DNA from: CAVYGM01 sp963768025
Lineage (GTDB): Bacteria > Bacteroidota > Bacteroidia > Cytophagales > Spirosomataceae
Direction: 5' to 3'
NCBI GenBank assembly: GCA_963768025.1
Contig: CAVYGM010000042.1
Location: 1-64,000, forward strand
Length of the DNA stretch: 64,000 bases
Within the stretch, counting starts at the first letter, position 1. Every line of letters starts with the position of its first letter. Position numbers and translations under genes: made by a program. The notes beneath the pieces were generated by a model. That model ran no database searches and was not told the DNA's origin. It saw nothing but the letters and a program-made list of their open reading frames with translations. This document shows positions 1 through 9,205 of this stretch, piece by piece.

Positions 1-497
1 AGTATCGGGCGCTGATCGCACAGACGGAGCAGATCCGCCAGCGCTTCGAGGCGCAGAATCCAGGTTACACGTTGTACGCCAACACCGAGGCGCGCAGCCT
101 GGAGCTGCAGATCACGCGCTTCAATGCAACAAGTCGGTGGCGAAAGTGGCCGCACACGTTGCACAAGCAGGCGTTGGCGGAACTCGCCAAGCCCGTACGG
201 TTCACCGGGCGAGGCCGACTCGGTGCAGCGCTTCAAGGAATTTCTCACCGTTGGCGCCCGCCGACGGCGGCGCGCTCGCGGCACCGGGAATTTCTCGACA
301 TGGCCAGTTGCGAGCCATCGATTTTCAGATCATGAAGGACGGCGCCATCGTGGCGCCTACCGACACGGCGACGGTCAAGCGCAATTGGGATGCGCCGGGC
401 TGGACGAAAAAATTGCAGGCGGCGGTGGCCGGCAGTAACTTTCGCGGGCCGTTGCAGATCGCCGTATGAGCCCTGGCACTACGAATACGATCCGTGA
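1..497 (+). pseudogene. Peptidase M15-type D-alanyl-D-alanine carboxypeptidase, 3' part, frameshifted
   Basis: The gene enters from the left edge and is readable only by switching frames several times between about 120 and 460. Stitched, it ends with an AIDFQ segment near 315-330 and an EPWHYEY segment at 468-488, followed by Asp-Pro and a stop at 495-497. In the M15/VanY family the first matches the zinc-binding Asp region and the second the catalytic Glu plus a zinc His, so a peptidoglycan carboxypeptidase or a related endolysin-like peptidase is likely. The His of the SxHxxGxAxD motif is blurred by the shifts. An extra A near 458 alone hides the EPWHYEY end. The N-terminus lies outside the window. 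Confidence 0.6.
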
Positions 498-505
498 GGC
501 TGGTT

Positions 506-1054
506 ATGAAAACCGTCCTGTCATCTTCAGGCCTGGCTCCTATGCCGCAACGGGGCCTCGCATGGTTCGCGCCACGACGCACGTCGTCGCCGGTGCGCGT
601 CGATATGGCGGAGAGCGGTCTGCCCAAGTGCCAGACATTCGAATGGTTGCCGACGCCGCAGCAACCGGCGTCGTTCACCGAGCAGCGCGTGAAAAGCGAA
701 GTGATGTCGCAGCTCAAAGAGAAGGGCTACACCGAAGCGACCGAGAAGGGCGATTGCCGCATCACTTATGTGCTCGACGTGCATGAGCGAGCCGAGAACA
801 AACCGAGCGTCGGCGTGGGCGCCGGCGGCGGCTCCGGCGGCGTCGGTGGCGGCATCGGCATCAGCCTGCCGATCGGCAAGAAGAACGAGCAGGCCGGCAC
901 GTTCACCATCGACATCGTCGATGCCGCGAAGAACGCGCAGGTGTGGAGCGGCTCGCTCGATGCCTCCTTCATCAAGGCGGAGTTGAACGAAGACGAAGTG
1001 CGCGAGGTGGTTGCGACGGTGCTGGAGAAGTATCCGAATCGCGAGGCGAAGTAG
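506..1054 (+). CDS. DUF4136 domain-containing protein
   Basis: About 180 residues. The middle (FEWLPTPQQP, then a long helix ending in EKGYTE, then ITYVLDVHER) and the C-terminal half (FTIDIVDAAKNAQVWSGS and a terminal VREVVATVLEKYP) follow the DUF4136 pattern of small envelope lipoproteins of unknown role. A Gly-rich loop lies around residues 105-125. The chosen start is the second ATG, giving MKTVL. The next 35 residues are Arg/Pro-rich rather than hydrophobic, so the expected signal peptide and lipobox are probably scrambled by a frameshift between 520 and 600. It starts 9 bases after the peptidase stop, so the two may be co-transcribed. Confidence 0.6.
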   Translation: MKTVLSSSGLAPMPQRGLAWFAPRRTSSPVRVDMAESGLPKCQTFEWLPTPQQPASFTEQRVKSEVMSQLKEKGYTEATEKGDCRITYVLDVHERAENKPSVGVGAGGGSGGVGGGIGISLPIGKKNEQAGTFTIDIVDAAKNAQVWSGSLDASFIKAELNEDEVREVVATVLEKYPNREAK

Positions 1055-1092
1055 CAGTCGCTACGACCGCCTCGCGGTCGGCTTCGAACAGA

Positions 1093-1484
1093 TTAGAGGC
1101 TCGGCGTGCGCACGGACGCGTGCGTCTTCTCGATATAGCTCCTGGCACTGCACGTCACGCTCAGCGGTCGGCTCCGCTTTCAGGCGAGCGACGGGTATGG
1201 GTCGACCGCAGTCCACGCAAGTTGCCATAGGTGCCGGCGCTGATCCGCTGCAGCGCCGAGTCGATCATCCGCAACTCGTCCACGTCTCGCTCGATTTCGG
1301 TCAGGTTGGTGTCGACGATCAGCGTCGCGAATGAGTCGTCTTCGCGTCTCGCGGCACGATCCGCGATTTCACTTGGCGTCTCTTCGATCGACTTCGCGCG
1401 CGTCCGTTGGACTTCATCGCGCAGTTGCTCCGCGCGTTCCTGCAGCTGGGTCTTGAAATCCAGCGCCTGCTGTTGATCGAGCAT
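1093..1484 (-). pseudogene. DksA/TraR-family zinc-finger protein, frameshifted near the C-terminus
   Basis: The first 90 residues form a Glu/Arg-rich coiled-coil typical of short TraR/DksA proteins, ending in LQRISAGTYG. There the frame must shift by one base (near 1230) to give CVDCGRPIPVARL, the first half of the zinc finger. The stitched second half reads ERDVQCQELY, with one Cys where the family normally has a Cys-x2-Cys pair. That may be another sequence error or a three-Cys variant. A second shift gives a natural end near 1093. Family members bind RNA polymerase through the secondary channel; this short form lacks a long N-terminal region. Its exact role is unknown. Confidence 0.6.
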
Positions 1485-1518
1485 ATCGCTTCACTCTCAT
1501 GCTCCTGGACTCGTATGT

Positions 1519-1541
1519 AACCCGCCGCTGAGCGGCGGGTT
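1519..1541. terminator. Perfect GC-rich hairpin, possible terminator
   Basis: Arms AACCCGCCGC (1519-1528) and GCGGCGGGTT (1532-1541) pair perfectly around a 3-base loop. It lies between the end of rsgA and the start of the DksA-like gene, both on the minus strand. There is no T run, so a terminator role is only likely by position. Confidence 0.45.
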
Positions 1542-1622
1542 CCTACGGTGCCTGAGCGGCGCCATGTCGGTAATCCTCACTCAAGCTCGCGTATGAGTGC
1601 CCGACGTGAGCGCCGGCTCGTG

Positions 1623-2682
1623 TCATCGCTTGCTCTTCTCCTTGATTTTCATCGCCGAGCTTGTCATGCGGCCGAAGTGACGATCGCGTGCGCGGCGCTC
1701 GCGATGACGTCTCGGCGCAGGGCGGCCTCTCGTTGCAGCTTGCGATAGCTCGCGAGACGACGAGGATCGAGCGTCCCAGCTTCGATTGCGGCGAGCACGG
1801 CGCAGCCGGCTTCCGCTTCGTGACGACAGTCGCGGAAGTGACATTGGCTTGCGAGCGATTCGATGTTGTCGAATACGGTCCGCAGGCCGCTGTCGAGCGC
1901 GCCGATCTTCAACTCACGCATGCCCGGCGTGTCGATGACCCACGCGCCGCAGTCGAGAGGAAACATTTCTCTCGAGGTGGTGGTGTGGCGGCCTCTGCTG
2001 TCGTCTTCGCGAATGCCGGTCGTTGTCTGTGAGACTCGCCGATCAGCGTGTTCACCAACGTGGATTTGCCGACGCCGGAAGAACCGACGAAGGCGACGGT
2101 CTGTCCGGATTGCAGCCACGGCGCGAGCGTCGAGGTCGCTGGGCGACCTCATTCCATTGACGGCGACGACCGTTGCGCTCGTGCCCAGAGCGTTCGCCTG
2201 GTCGAGATAGGGCTCGGGGCTGTCGTCACAGAGATCGGCCTTGGTGATCACGATCACCGGTTCGACCTGTGCTTCGAACGCCACGGCCAGATAACGCTCC
2301 AACCGCGACAGATTGAAATCGTCATTGCATGACGTGACCACGAACAATGTATCCAGGTTGGCCGCGATCGGTTTGCACGCGATGATCCGTGCCGGCGGCG
2401 TGACGTTTGATCACGGAATAGGGCGTGATCACGCGCTGCACGCGAGGTGCGGCGTGCTTCGATCAGCACCCAGTCGCCGACGGTGATGGAAGCTCGAGCG
2501 AGTCGAGTAGTCGGGCGGGAGGCGACGGTGGCTGTTCCCTGCTCGGAAATAACAACCAAGCCACTGCGATGCACGCTGCTGACGCGCGCGGGGTGAGCGG
2601 TTTCGAGATCTTCTAACGTGAGCTGCTGTGAATGAAACGGGCGCCAGCCGAGGCGGGCCAGAGAGAACGTGGACGATGACAT
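1623..2682 (-). pseudogene. rsgA: Small ribosomal subunit biogenesis GTPase RsgA, frameshifted
   Basis: RsgA is a circularly permuted GTPase that matures the 30S subunit. Stitching frames recovers an OB-fold N-terminus (PARVSSVHRSGLVV, then VGDWVLIE), the G4 motif TKAD, a P-loop GSSGVGKST at about 2062-2088 with VNTLIG after it, the G3 motif DTPGMREL, and the zinc site CHFRDCRHEAEAGC. The order G4, G1, G3 confirms the permutation. Frames switch near 2350-2470, between the P-loop and 1960, and again near 1690. The last switch gives a basic tail ending IKEKSKR at 1623 instead of a stop at 1664. The length of about 350 residues is normal. Confidence 0.8.
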
Positions 2683-3000
2683 GCGTGAACCCCGGAAGAA
2701 CGCGACACGAGCGACCGCTCCCCGCGAGGAAGCGGCGCACTAGCGCCGGGGTGAACGCAATGGATTCCTGGTCGAAAGAGGCCGAGGCCCTTTCGACGCG
2801 CCCGGATGAGCGGGCGACGCCTAAGTCAGTGCAGTGCTGACCGAAGTAGCTGGCAACATCAACCCGGCGGAGATCGCGGTTCGCGCAGTCATAGTTTTAA
2901 GGACCTCTCCGGGTTGATTGATAACGGAGCCGAAGCGTACTCGCCGCCCTCGGCGCTTCGTCAACAGTGCCCGAGGAGCGAGGTTTGGGCGCGATCGCCG
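2683..3000. other. Intergenic stretch with an imperfect inverted repeat
   Basis: No convincing gene. Arms at 2858-2872 (ATCAACCCGGCGGAG) and 2905-2918 (CTCTCCGGGTTGAT) are nearly complementary. They sit downstream of the minus-strand cytochrome gene, so they may form its terminator. Longer open frames here on the plus strand run antisense into the cytochrome gene. Confidence 0.4.
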
Positions 3001-3480
3001 TCAGTCTTGCTCTTTTTCGCGGAACTGCTCATGACAGCCCTTGCACGCCTTGCCGACGTCACCGAAGGCTGTCTTCACGGCATCCGCATCGCCGGCGTTC
3101 GCGGCGGAGTCAACTTCGGCGCCGCGTCGCTGAATTTTTTCATCGCGGCTTTGAATTCCTCGGGCTTGGCCCAGATTGCAGCGAGCGCCTGCGTCTTGCC
3201 GGCTTCCGGGCCGGTGCCGGCCGGGAACCACTTCGGCCTGCTCGGCCGCCGCCTCGCCGACGAATTTTGCCGCGGTCTTGATCGCGGCCATGTCCGGCTT
3301 GCTGGCCTTGGACTGGTCGCGAACCACCTTGAACGCATCGCCGAGCTCTTCGTAGTGTTCGTGCCGGGCGTGCATCAGTTCCTTGGCGCTGGGTTCGGAC
3401 GCGTCCGCGTCCACGAGGAACACCGCGGGCGCAAGCAACGCTGCGACGACGGCGGAACAGAGCAAGCGATTCATGGACAT
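3001..3480 (-). pseudogene. Cytochrome c' (class II cytochrome c), internally frameshifted
   Basis: A signal peptide (MNRLLCSAVVAALLAPAV, cleaved near DADA) is followed by helices containing MHARHEHYEELGDAFK. The C-terminus carries the haem-binding CKGCHEQF. A CxxCH close to the C-terminus of a four-helix protein of about 155 residues is the cytochrome c' layout. Two compensating shifts, near 3235 and 3100, scramble the third helix. In the other frame it reads PAGTGPEAGKTQALAAIW and then FKAAMKKFSDAAPK, which is the expected sequence. It would act as a periplasmic haem protein in electron transfer or NO binding. The stop falls at 3001. Confidence 0.7.
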
Positions 3481-3668
3481 CGGTTCACCTGGCGATGGCT
3501 GGGAAATGACGCCAAAGCTTAGCCGCCATTGGCTGACAGCACGCTGACTTTTCCGCCTGTCGGATCGCGTCCACGAATCTTGACGCGGTTGTTTACACGG
3601 TCACGACAGCCAGTTTGCCGGCTATCGGCTAAGCTAGTTCTCTAACGGCTCGTGCTCATGGGGATCGA

Positions 3669-4081
3669 ATGAACAAATTAACTGGGATGTTACGGGTTGG
3701 TTTCGTGGCTGCCGTCATGCTGTTGGTCGCTGCGTGCGCAGGCACTCCGACGCGGACATCGAAAGACGCGAAAGGTCCGGAGGCCAGGATCTTCGGCAAG
3801 TGGGTGCTGACCACCGAGAGCCAGATGGGCGCGCAGGACGCGGAGATGACGGTGCGCCAGACCGGCACCGCCTTGGCGGGCACTCATCACCGGCCAGGCG
3901 GGCACGTGTCGACTACACCGGCGCGTTGAACGGTGCGGCCGTGGCGTTCGACTTCACCATCAACGTGCAGGGCACCGACCTGAAGCTCGACTACACCGGC
4001 ACGGTGGAAGGCGACACGATGAAGGGCAAAGCCGTGTTCGGCCAGTTCGGCGAAGGCACGTTCATCGCCAAGCGCAAGTGA
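3669..4081 (+). pseudogene. Small lipoprotein of unknown function, one frameshift
   Basis: The start MNKLTGMLRVGFVAAVMLL is followed by the lipobox VAAC, so this is a lipoprotein. The mature part begins with a short linker, then FGKWVLTTESQMG and MTVRQTGTALAG. The frame then breaks near 3880-3900 and continues as RVDYTGALNGAAVAFDF, a repeat of beta-strands ending in GQFGEGTFIAKRK at the stop. The short strand pattern looks like a small beta-barrel such as those found in many DUF lipoproteins. I do not recognise a named family. The gene converges on the YdjM-type hydrolase. Confidence 0.6.
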
Positions 4082-4117
4082 CCCTCCCTGTCTGAGAGGT
4101 GGGAGAGGCCGGGCAGT

Positions 4118-5352
4118 TCAGGGATCTATGCCGAGGCTCTCGCCAGTCCGGCACGAAACGGCGGGCAGTTCGGGCGTCGTCGTTGACCACGATCTCCGCG
4201 AAGCCCAGCTCCGGTTCGAGGTCGTATCGCAAATCGCCGAGCACCAGCTCACCTTCGACCATTGCTAACCACGGCACTCGAATGAAACGCAGCGCAGCGG
4301 CTGCTTCGCAATTGGTTTTCGCAACAGACCGCAGCTGATCGATGGGCGTGCTGACCTGGCCGTGCCACTGCAACTGTTCGTTGCTCGCGCTCGCCGCCAC
4401 CGGCACCATCGGTGCAGAGATCTTGAGATCGTGACTGCGACTCCGGCAGTGATCCACAGGCAGATAGCGATGGCGACAGCGCGAGCATCGCTCGTCGCAC
4501 GATTGCATTGCCACCGTCTCGTTCCACCGTCACGACTTCCCAGCACAGCGGATTCGTGGGCATCGGTGTCACGATGCGATCGAGCAATTCGCTGCTGGGA
4601 AATTGTTGAGCGACCGCGGCATCGACACGCGACCGCGCAGCCTGCGCGCTGAGCACGAACATCAGCGTGGCGCCCAGCCACAAAGCGACGCCGGCTGCGA
4701 GCGCAACCTTGGCGGGCGCGCGTTGCGGCCAAGAAGTAACATTGCCACCACCAATATCGAATAGGCGGCCGCGAGCGCGTGCGGCACCAAGCCGTGAACA
4801 AGCACAGACCGATTGCCGCGGCCAGAACAAAAAGCATGTGAAGCTGCGCCGCGCGCGTTCTGAAAATCACCGCCAGCGGCGCGCAGGCCGCCCAGAACAG
4901 GGGCTCGATGATGAACACCGAATCGCCGTAGAACCAGTGATTGTTCAGCGGCCAGAGCGGATGCACGCCGTAGTTGTTGGTGAAATCCATGCGATGTGCA
5001 GTAACGGCGTGAACAGCAGTATTCCCGTCAACAACAACTGGTCCTGGCGACGAGGGCTGCAGTCCGCGTCGTCGCAACCACCATCGCGTGATGCCGATGA
5101 CGGCGACGCCCGAGCAGCAATGCGATCACGATCGTGTGGGTGTGACCGCGATGATGCAGCAGGTAGTTCACCTTGCCGCCGAAGAACGAATACAACAGGT
5201 CGGAGTCGGGCAGGTTGCTGCCGATCGCGGCCAGCGTCACGCACAGGTTGCGACGGAGCGGGGCCGGCAAGTTGCTTCGATGTGCTAGGCGCGACACGGG
5301 CCGCGACTTCGCCCACCAACGTGCCGATCAACGTGTGAGTGATGTTGTCCAT
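4118..5352 (-). pseudogene. Membrane-bound metal-dependent hydrolase (YdjM/DUF457 type), frameshifted
   Basis: The start MDNITHTLIGTLVGEVAAR is characteristic of this inner-membrane family. Frame switching then yields IGSNLPDSDLLYSF and LLHHRGHTHTIVIALLLG, which hold the conserved Asp and His residues, then several membrane helices (FIIEPLFWAACAPLAVIF, LHMLFVLAAAIGLCLF, VALAAGVALWLGATLMFV) and a soluble C-terminal part containing LVLGDLRYDLEPELGFAE. At least four shifts occur across 4.2-5.3 kb. The end is uncertain: one frame stops at 4118, another at 4062 inside the convergent lipoprotein gene. The substrate of this family is poorly known; related proteins are induced in SOS responses. Confidence 0.6.
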
Positions 5353-5415
5353 CCGGCCAGTGTAGCTGTACCGTATGCCGCCTCGCAGCTGCCGGACTCG
5401 GCACCAGGAACTCGC

Positions 5416-6262
5416 ATGAACAGTTGGCAGGTGGGCGACGTCAAAATCTCCTGCGTCGTCGAATTCAAGTCGGCCGCGGTCTATGACCCCGACCGCGGCA
5501 TGATCATCGGCGCAACTCCCGAGGCAGTCGCGAAGATTCCCTGGCTGAAGCCGAACTACGTTTCTCCCGAAGGTCACTTGTTGATGGCGGTGCAGGCCGT
5601 GCTGGTGGAAGCGCCGGGGCCTGAAGCTGGTCGTCGACACTTGCGTCGGCAATGACAAGCCGCGACGCATGACTCGCAACATCGGCCTGAAAACCGGCTT
5701 TTTGCAGCGACTGGCGAGCGCGGGCTGGAGCCGCGATGACGTCACGGCCGTGGTCTGCACTCATCTGCATATCGATCACATCGGCTGGAACACCATGCTC
5801 GAAAACGATCGCTGGGTGCCGACGTTTCCGCGCGCCCGCTATTTGATGGCGCGGCAGGAATATGAGTTCTGGTCGCAGGACAAGGAAGACGACGAGCAGG
5901 TCGTCGCCATGGGCGATTCAGTGCAGCCGTTGTTCGACGCCGGACTGGTGCAACTGGTCGAGCCCGATCATGCGCTCTCGGCGGAAGTGAAATTGCTGCC
6001 GAGCCCCGGACACACGCCCGGCCATGTCTGTGTCGCGATCGAGTCGCAAGGCCAGAAGGCGGTGATCACCGGCGACATGATGCATCACCCCTGTCAGATC
6101 GCGCGGCCCGAGTTGCTGGCGCGGTTCGATTCGGATCACGACGCAGCGCTCGCCACGCGCCGCAGATTGCTCGCCGAGTGGGCCGATGAGCCGGTCCTCG
6201 TCGTCGGCACGCACTTCGTCGCACCCGCGGCTGGATACATCCGCACGGAGCAGGGGAGTTGA
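5416..6262 (+). pseudogene. MBL-fold metallo-hydrolase, one frameshift
   Basis: The metallo-beta-lactamase fold is shown by THLHIDHIGWN (HxHxDH, metal site), GHTPGHVCVAI, TGDMMHHP, and the late GTHF His. The reading frame breaks once, near 5620, inside VLVEAPG...LVVDTCVGN. Everything else is continuous, giving about 281 residues. The start MNSWQVGDVKISCVVEF is typical of stand-alone hydrolases of this type, some of which are lactonases. The substrate cannot be read from sequence. It is followed on the same strand by a GntP permease and a serine hydrolase, so import and hydrolysis of an ester or lactone is a possibility. Confidence 0.7.
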
Positions 6263-6395
6263 CCGGTTCGGTTGACACGACCCGCCCGACCAAGGCAAGC
6301 TGCCGCGAAAATCATCACCTGATGAATTAATTGACGGGTTACTTTTTTAGGGGGCGGCGGCACGCTTTGCTTGCGTTTGCGCCGTGACAGGCGCA

Positions 6396-7790
6396 ATGAG
6401 TTTCGCCATCGTCCTGCTTGCGCTGGCGTTCCTGATGCTGGTCGCCTATCGCGGCTACAGCGTGATCCTGTTCGCGCCGGTCGCCGCGCTGCGGCGCGGT
6501 GCTGCTGACCGATCCGGCCGCTGGTCGCGCCGATGTTCACCGGCCTGTTCATGGACAAGATGGTCGGCTTCCTGAAGCTGTACTTCCCGGTGTTCCTGCT
6601 CGGCGCGGTGTTCGGCAAGCTGATCGAGCTGTCCGGCTTCTCGCAAGTCGATCGTCGCGGCGGTGATCCAGCTGGTCGGCGCGCAGCGCGCGATGCTGTC
6701 GATCGTGCTGGTCTGCGCGCTGCTGACCTACGGCGGCGTGTCGCTGTTCGTGGTGGTGTTCGCGGTCTATCCGTTCGCGGCCGAGCTGTTCCGCCAGAGC
6801 GACATCCCCAAGCGGCTGATCCCCGGCACCATCGCGCTCGGCGCGTTCACCTTCACGATGGATGCGCTGCCCGGCACGCCGCAGATCCAGAACATCATCC
6901 CGACCACGTTCTTCGGCACCAACACCTGGGCCGCGCCGTGGCTGGGCATGATCGGCGGCGTGTTCATCCTCACCTGTGGCTCGCGCTATCTGGAGTGGCG
7001 GCGCCGGCTGCCGTGCGCGCGGGCGAGGGCTACGGCGCCGGCCACGCAACGAGCCGGAGCAGGTTCGCGACGCGCGAGCTCGCACATCCGCTGCTCGCCA
7101 TCCTGCCGCTGCTGGTCGTGGGCGTGACCAATCTAGCTGTTCACGCGGCTGATCCCGCGCTTCTACGCGCCGACCGTCGAGACGCAGTTGGCAGGGCTCG
7201 CCCAGCCGGTGGTGCACGCAGTGTCGGACGTCGCCGCGATCTGGGCGGTGAGGGCGCGTTGCTGGTCGGCATCCTCACGGTGCTCGTGTTCGCCTGGCGC
7301 CCGGTCGCGACGAATTTCGCCGAAGGCACGCAAGACGGCGATCGGCGGCGCGCTGCTGGCTTCGATGAACACCGCCTCCGAGTACGGCTTCGGCGCGGTG
7401 ATCGCCGCGCTGCCGGGCTTCCTGGTCTTCGCAATGCGCTGAAGGCGATTCCCGATCCGCTGGTCAACGAGGCGGTGACGGTGACCGACGCTCGCCGGCA
7501 TCACCGGCTCGGCCTCGGGCGGCCTGAGCATCGCGCTGGCCGCGATGGCCGAACACTTCATCGCCGCGGCGCAGGCCGCCGGCATCCCGATGGACGTGCT
7601 GCATCGCGTCGCCGCGATGGCCAGCGGCGGCATGGACACCCTGCCGCACAACGGCGCCGTGATCACGCTGCTCGCGGTCACCGGCCTGACGCATCGCCAG
7701 TCCTACAAGGACATCTTCGCCATCACGTGCATCAAGACGCTGGCGGTGTTCGTCGTGATCGGCCTGTATTACGTGACCGGTATCGTTTGA
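6396..7790 (+). pseudogene. GntP-family organic acid/gluconate:proton symporter, frameshifted
   Basis: A polytopic permease of about 460 residues, readable after five or more frame switches. Recognisable stretches include FAIVLLALAFLMLVAYRGYS at the N-terminus, LTYGGVSLFVVVFAVYPFAA, IPKRLIPGTIALGAFTFTM and LPGTPQIQN. Later come IGGALLASMNTASEYGFGAV and ITGSASGGLSIALAAMAEH, then SGGMDTLPHNGAVITLLAV. These are hallmarks of the GntP family, which imports gluconate or other organic acids with protons. A start 12 bases earlier is equally possible. The gene sits between an MBL hydrolase and a serine hydrolase on the same strand. Confidence 0.75.
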
Positions 7791-7808
7791 GCGAAGAGTG
7801 ATCGAGCC

Positions 7809-9103
7809 ATGAAATTGATCTCCGGCGTAGTCGCGGCAGTGCTGACGATGGTCGCGGTGAATTCGCGCGGCCGCGGCCGGATTACCGAAGGCCGCCAAAC
7901 CTGAAGCAGTAGGCTTCTCATCCCAGCGTCTGCAACGACTGACGGATGCGTTCAACGCGGACGTCAACGCCGGCAAGATTCCCGGCGCGGTGGTGCTGAT
8001 CGTGCGCCAGGGCAAGGTCGCGTACTTCCAAACATTCGGTTTTCAGGACCGCGCCGCGCAGACGACGATGCAGTCGGATTCGATCTTTCGTCTCGCGTCG
8101 CTGACCAAGCCTGTCACCGCGGTGGCGGCCTTGATGCTGGCGGAGGAAGGCAAGCTGCAATTGATGGATCCGGTTTCGGTGTATCTGCCGCAGCTCAAAC
8201 AATTGCAGGTCGGCGTGGAGGTGAAGGAAGGCAGCGGCGAGCGGCATCTCACGCTCGAACCGGCGCGCCGCGAGGTCACCGTGCAGGATCTGATGCGTCA
8301 CACCTCGGGCATGACTTACGGAATCTTCGGCGACTCCCTGGTGCAACGCGCCTACCGTGCCGCCGGCACGATGGACGACCAACAAACGAATGCCGACTTG
8401 ATCGACAAGCTCGCCAAGTTGCCGTTGGCATTTCAGCCCGGCACGGCGTTCGAGTATGGAATGTCGAACGACGTGATCGGTCGCATCGTCGAAGTGCAGG
8501 GCGGCGTCGATTTGAACAAATATATAGTCGAACGCATTGCGCGTCCGCTGGGCATGAACAACACCGCGTTCCTGCTCGAACCAGCGCAAACAACCAAACT
8601 CGCGCAACCACAGCCCATTCCCGGCGCACCTCCCGTGGTGATCGGCTACAACCCGGCGAAGCCGCCGAAGTGGTTTTCCGGCGGCGGCGGTTTGCTGTCG
8701 ACCGCGGAGGACTACGCGCGGTTTGGCCAGATGCTGCTGAATGGCGGCGAGCTCGACGGCGTGCGAGTGTTATCGCGCAAGAGCGTCGAGCTGATGACGA
8801 GCAATCATTTGCCGCCCGGCATCGGCTTACGGTGCGTTCACCCTGGAATTAGGCCTGACTGCGCCACTGCCGCAGTATGGACAAGGCTACGGGCTGGGCG
8901 TGGGCGTGCGCGAAGAAGCAGGTCGCAGCATGGTGCCGGGTTCGGTCGGCGACTATTACTGGGGCGGCGCCACCGGCCCGTACTTCTGGGTCGATCCGAA
9001 AGAAGAACTCGTGGCCGTGATGATGCTCCAGGTCGCGGACATTCAGTTGCGCACTCACTACCGTTCGCTGTTGCGAAATCTGGTCTATCAGGCTTTGCAA
9101 TGA
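7809..9103 (+). pseudogene. Beta-lactamase-family serine hydrolase, frameshifted
   Basis: Class C beta-lactamase/esterase fold. The catalytic Ser-x-x-Lys is in FRLASLTKPVTAVAALML, the Tyr motif is YGMSND, and GGATGPYFWVDP stands in for the C-terminal HTG/KTG strand. A leader MKLISGVVAAVLTMVA suggests export. The frame breaks once after it, near 7870, and once near 8825 (after SNHLPPGIG, continuing as YGAFTLELGL). Otherwise the roughly 430 residues are continuous. Family members are esterases, D-aminopeptidases or penicillin-binding-like proteins, so the substrate is open. It follows the GntP gene by 18 bases and is probably in the same operon. Confidence 0.75.
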
Positions 9104-9205
9104 GTAACTTCAACTTATCTGCCCCAAGGTAAACATTCGCGACCGCACCAGCGTGCGAAACAGTCTGCATTGACCGACGTGGCAAGAGGCGGCACGCTCT
9201 GCCCC

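Noticed and set aside
2806..3522. 238-codon plus-strand open frame
   Set aside because: It lies antisense to the cytochrome c' gene, whose signal peptide and CxxCH motif are clear.
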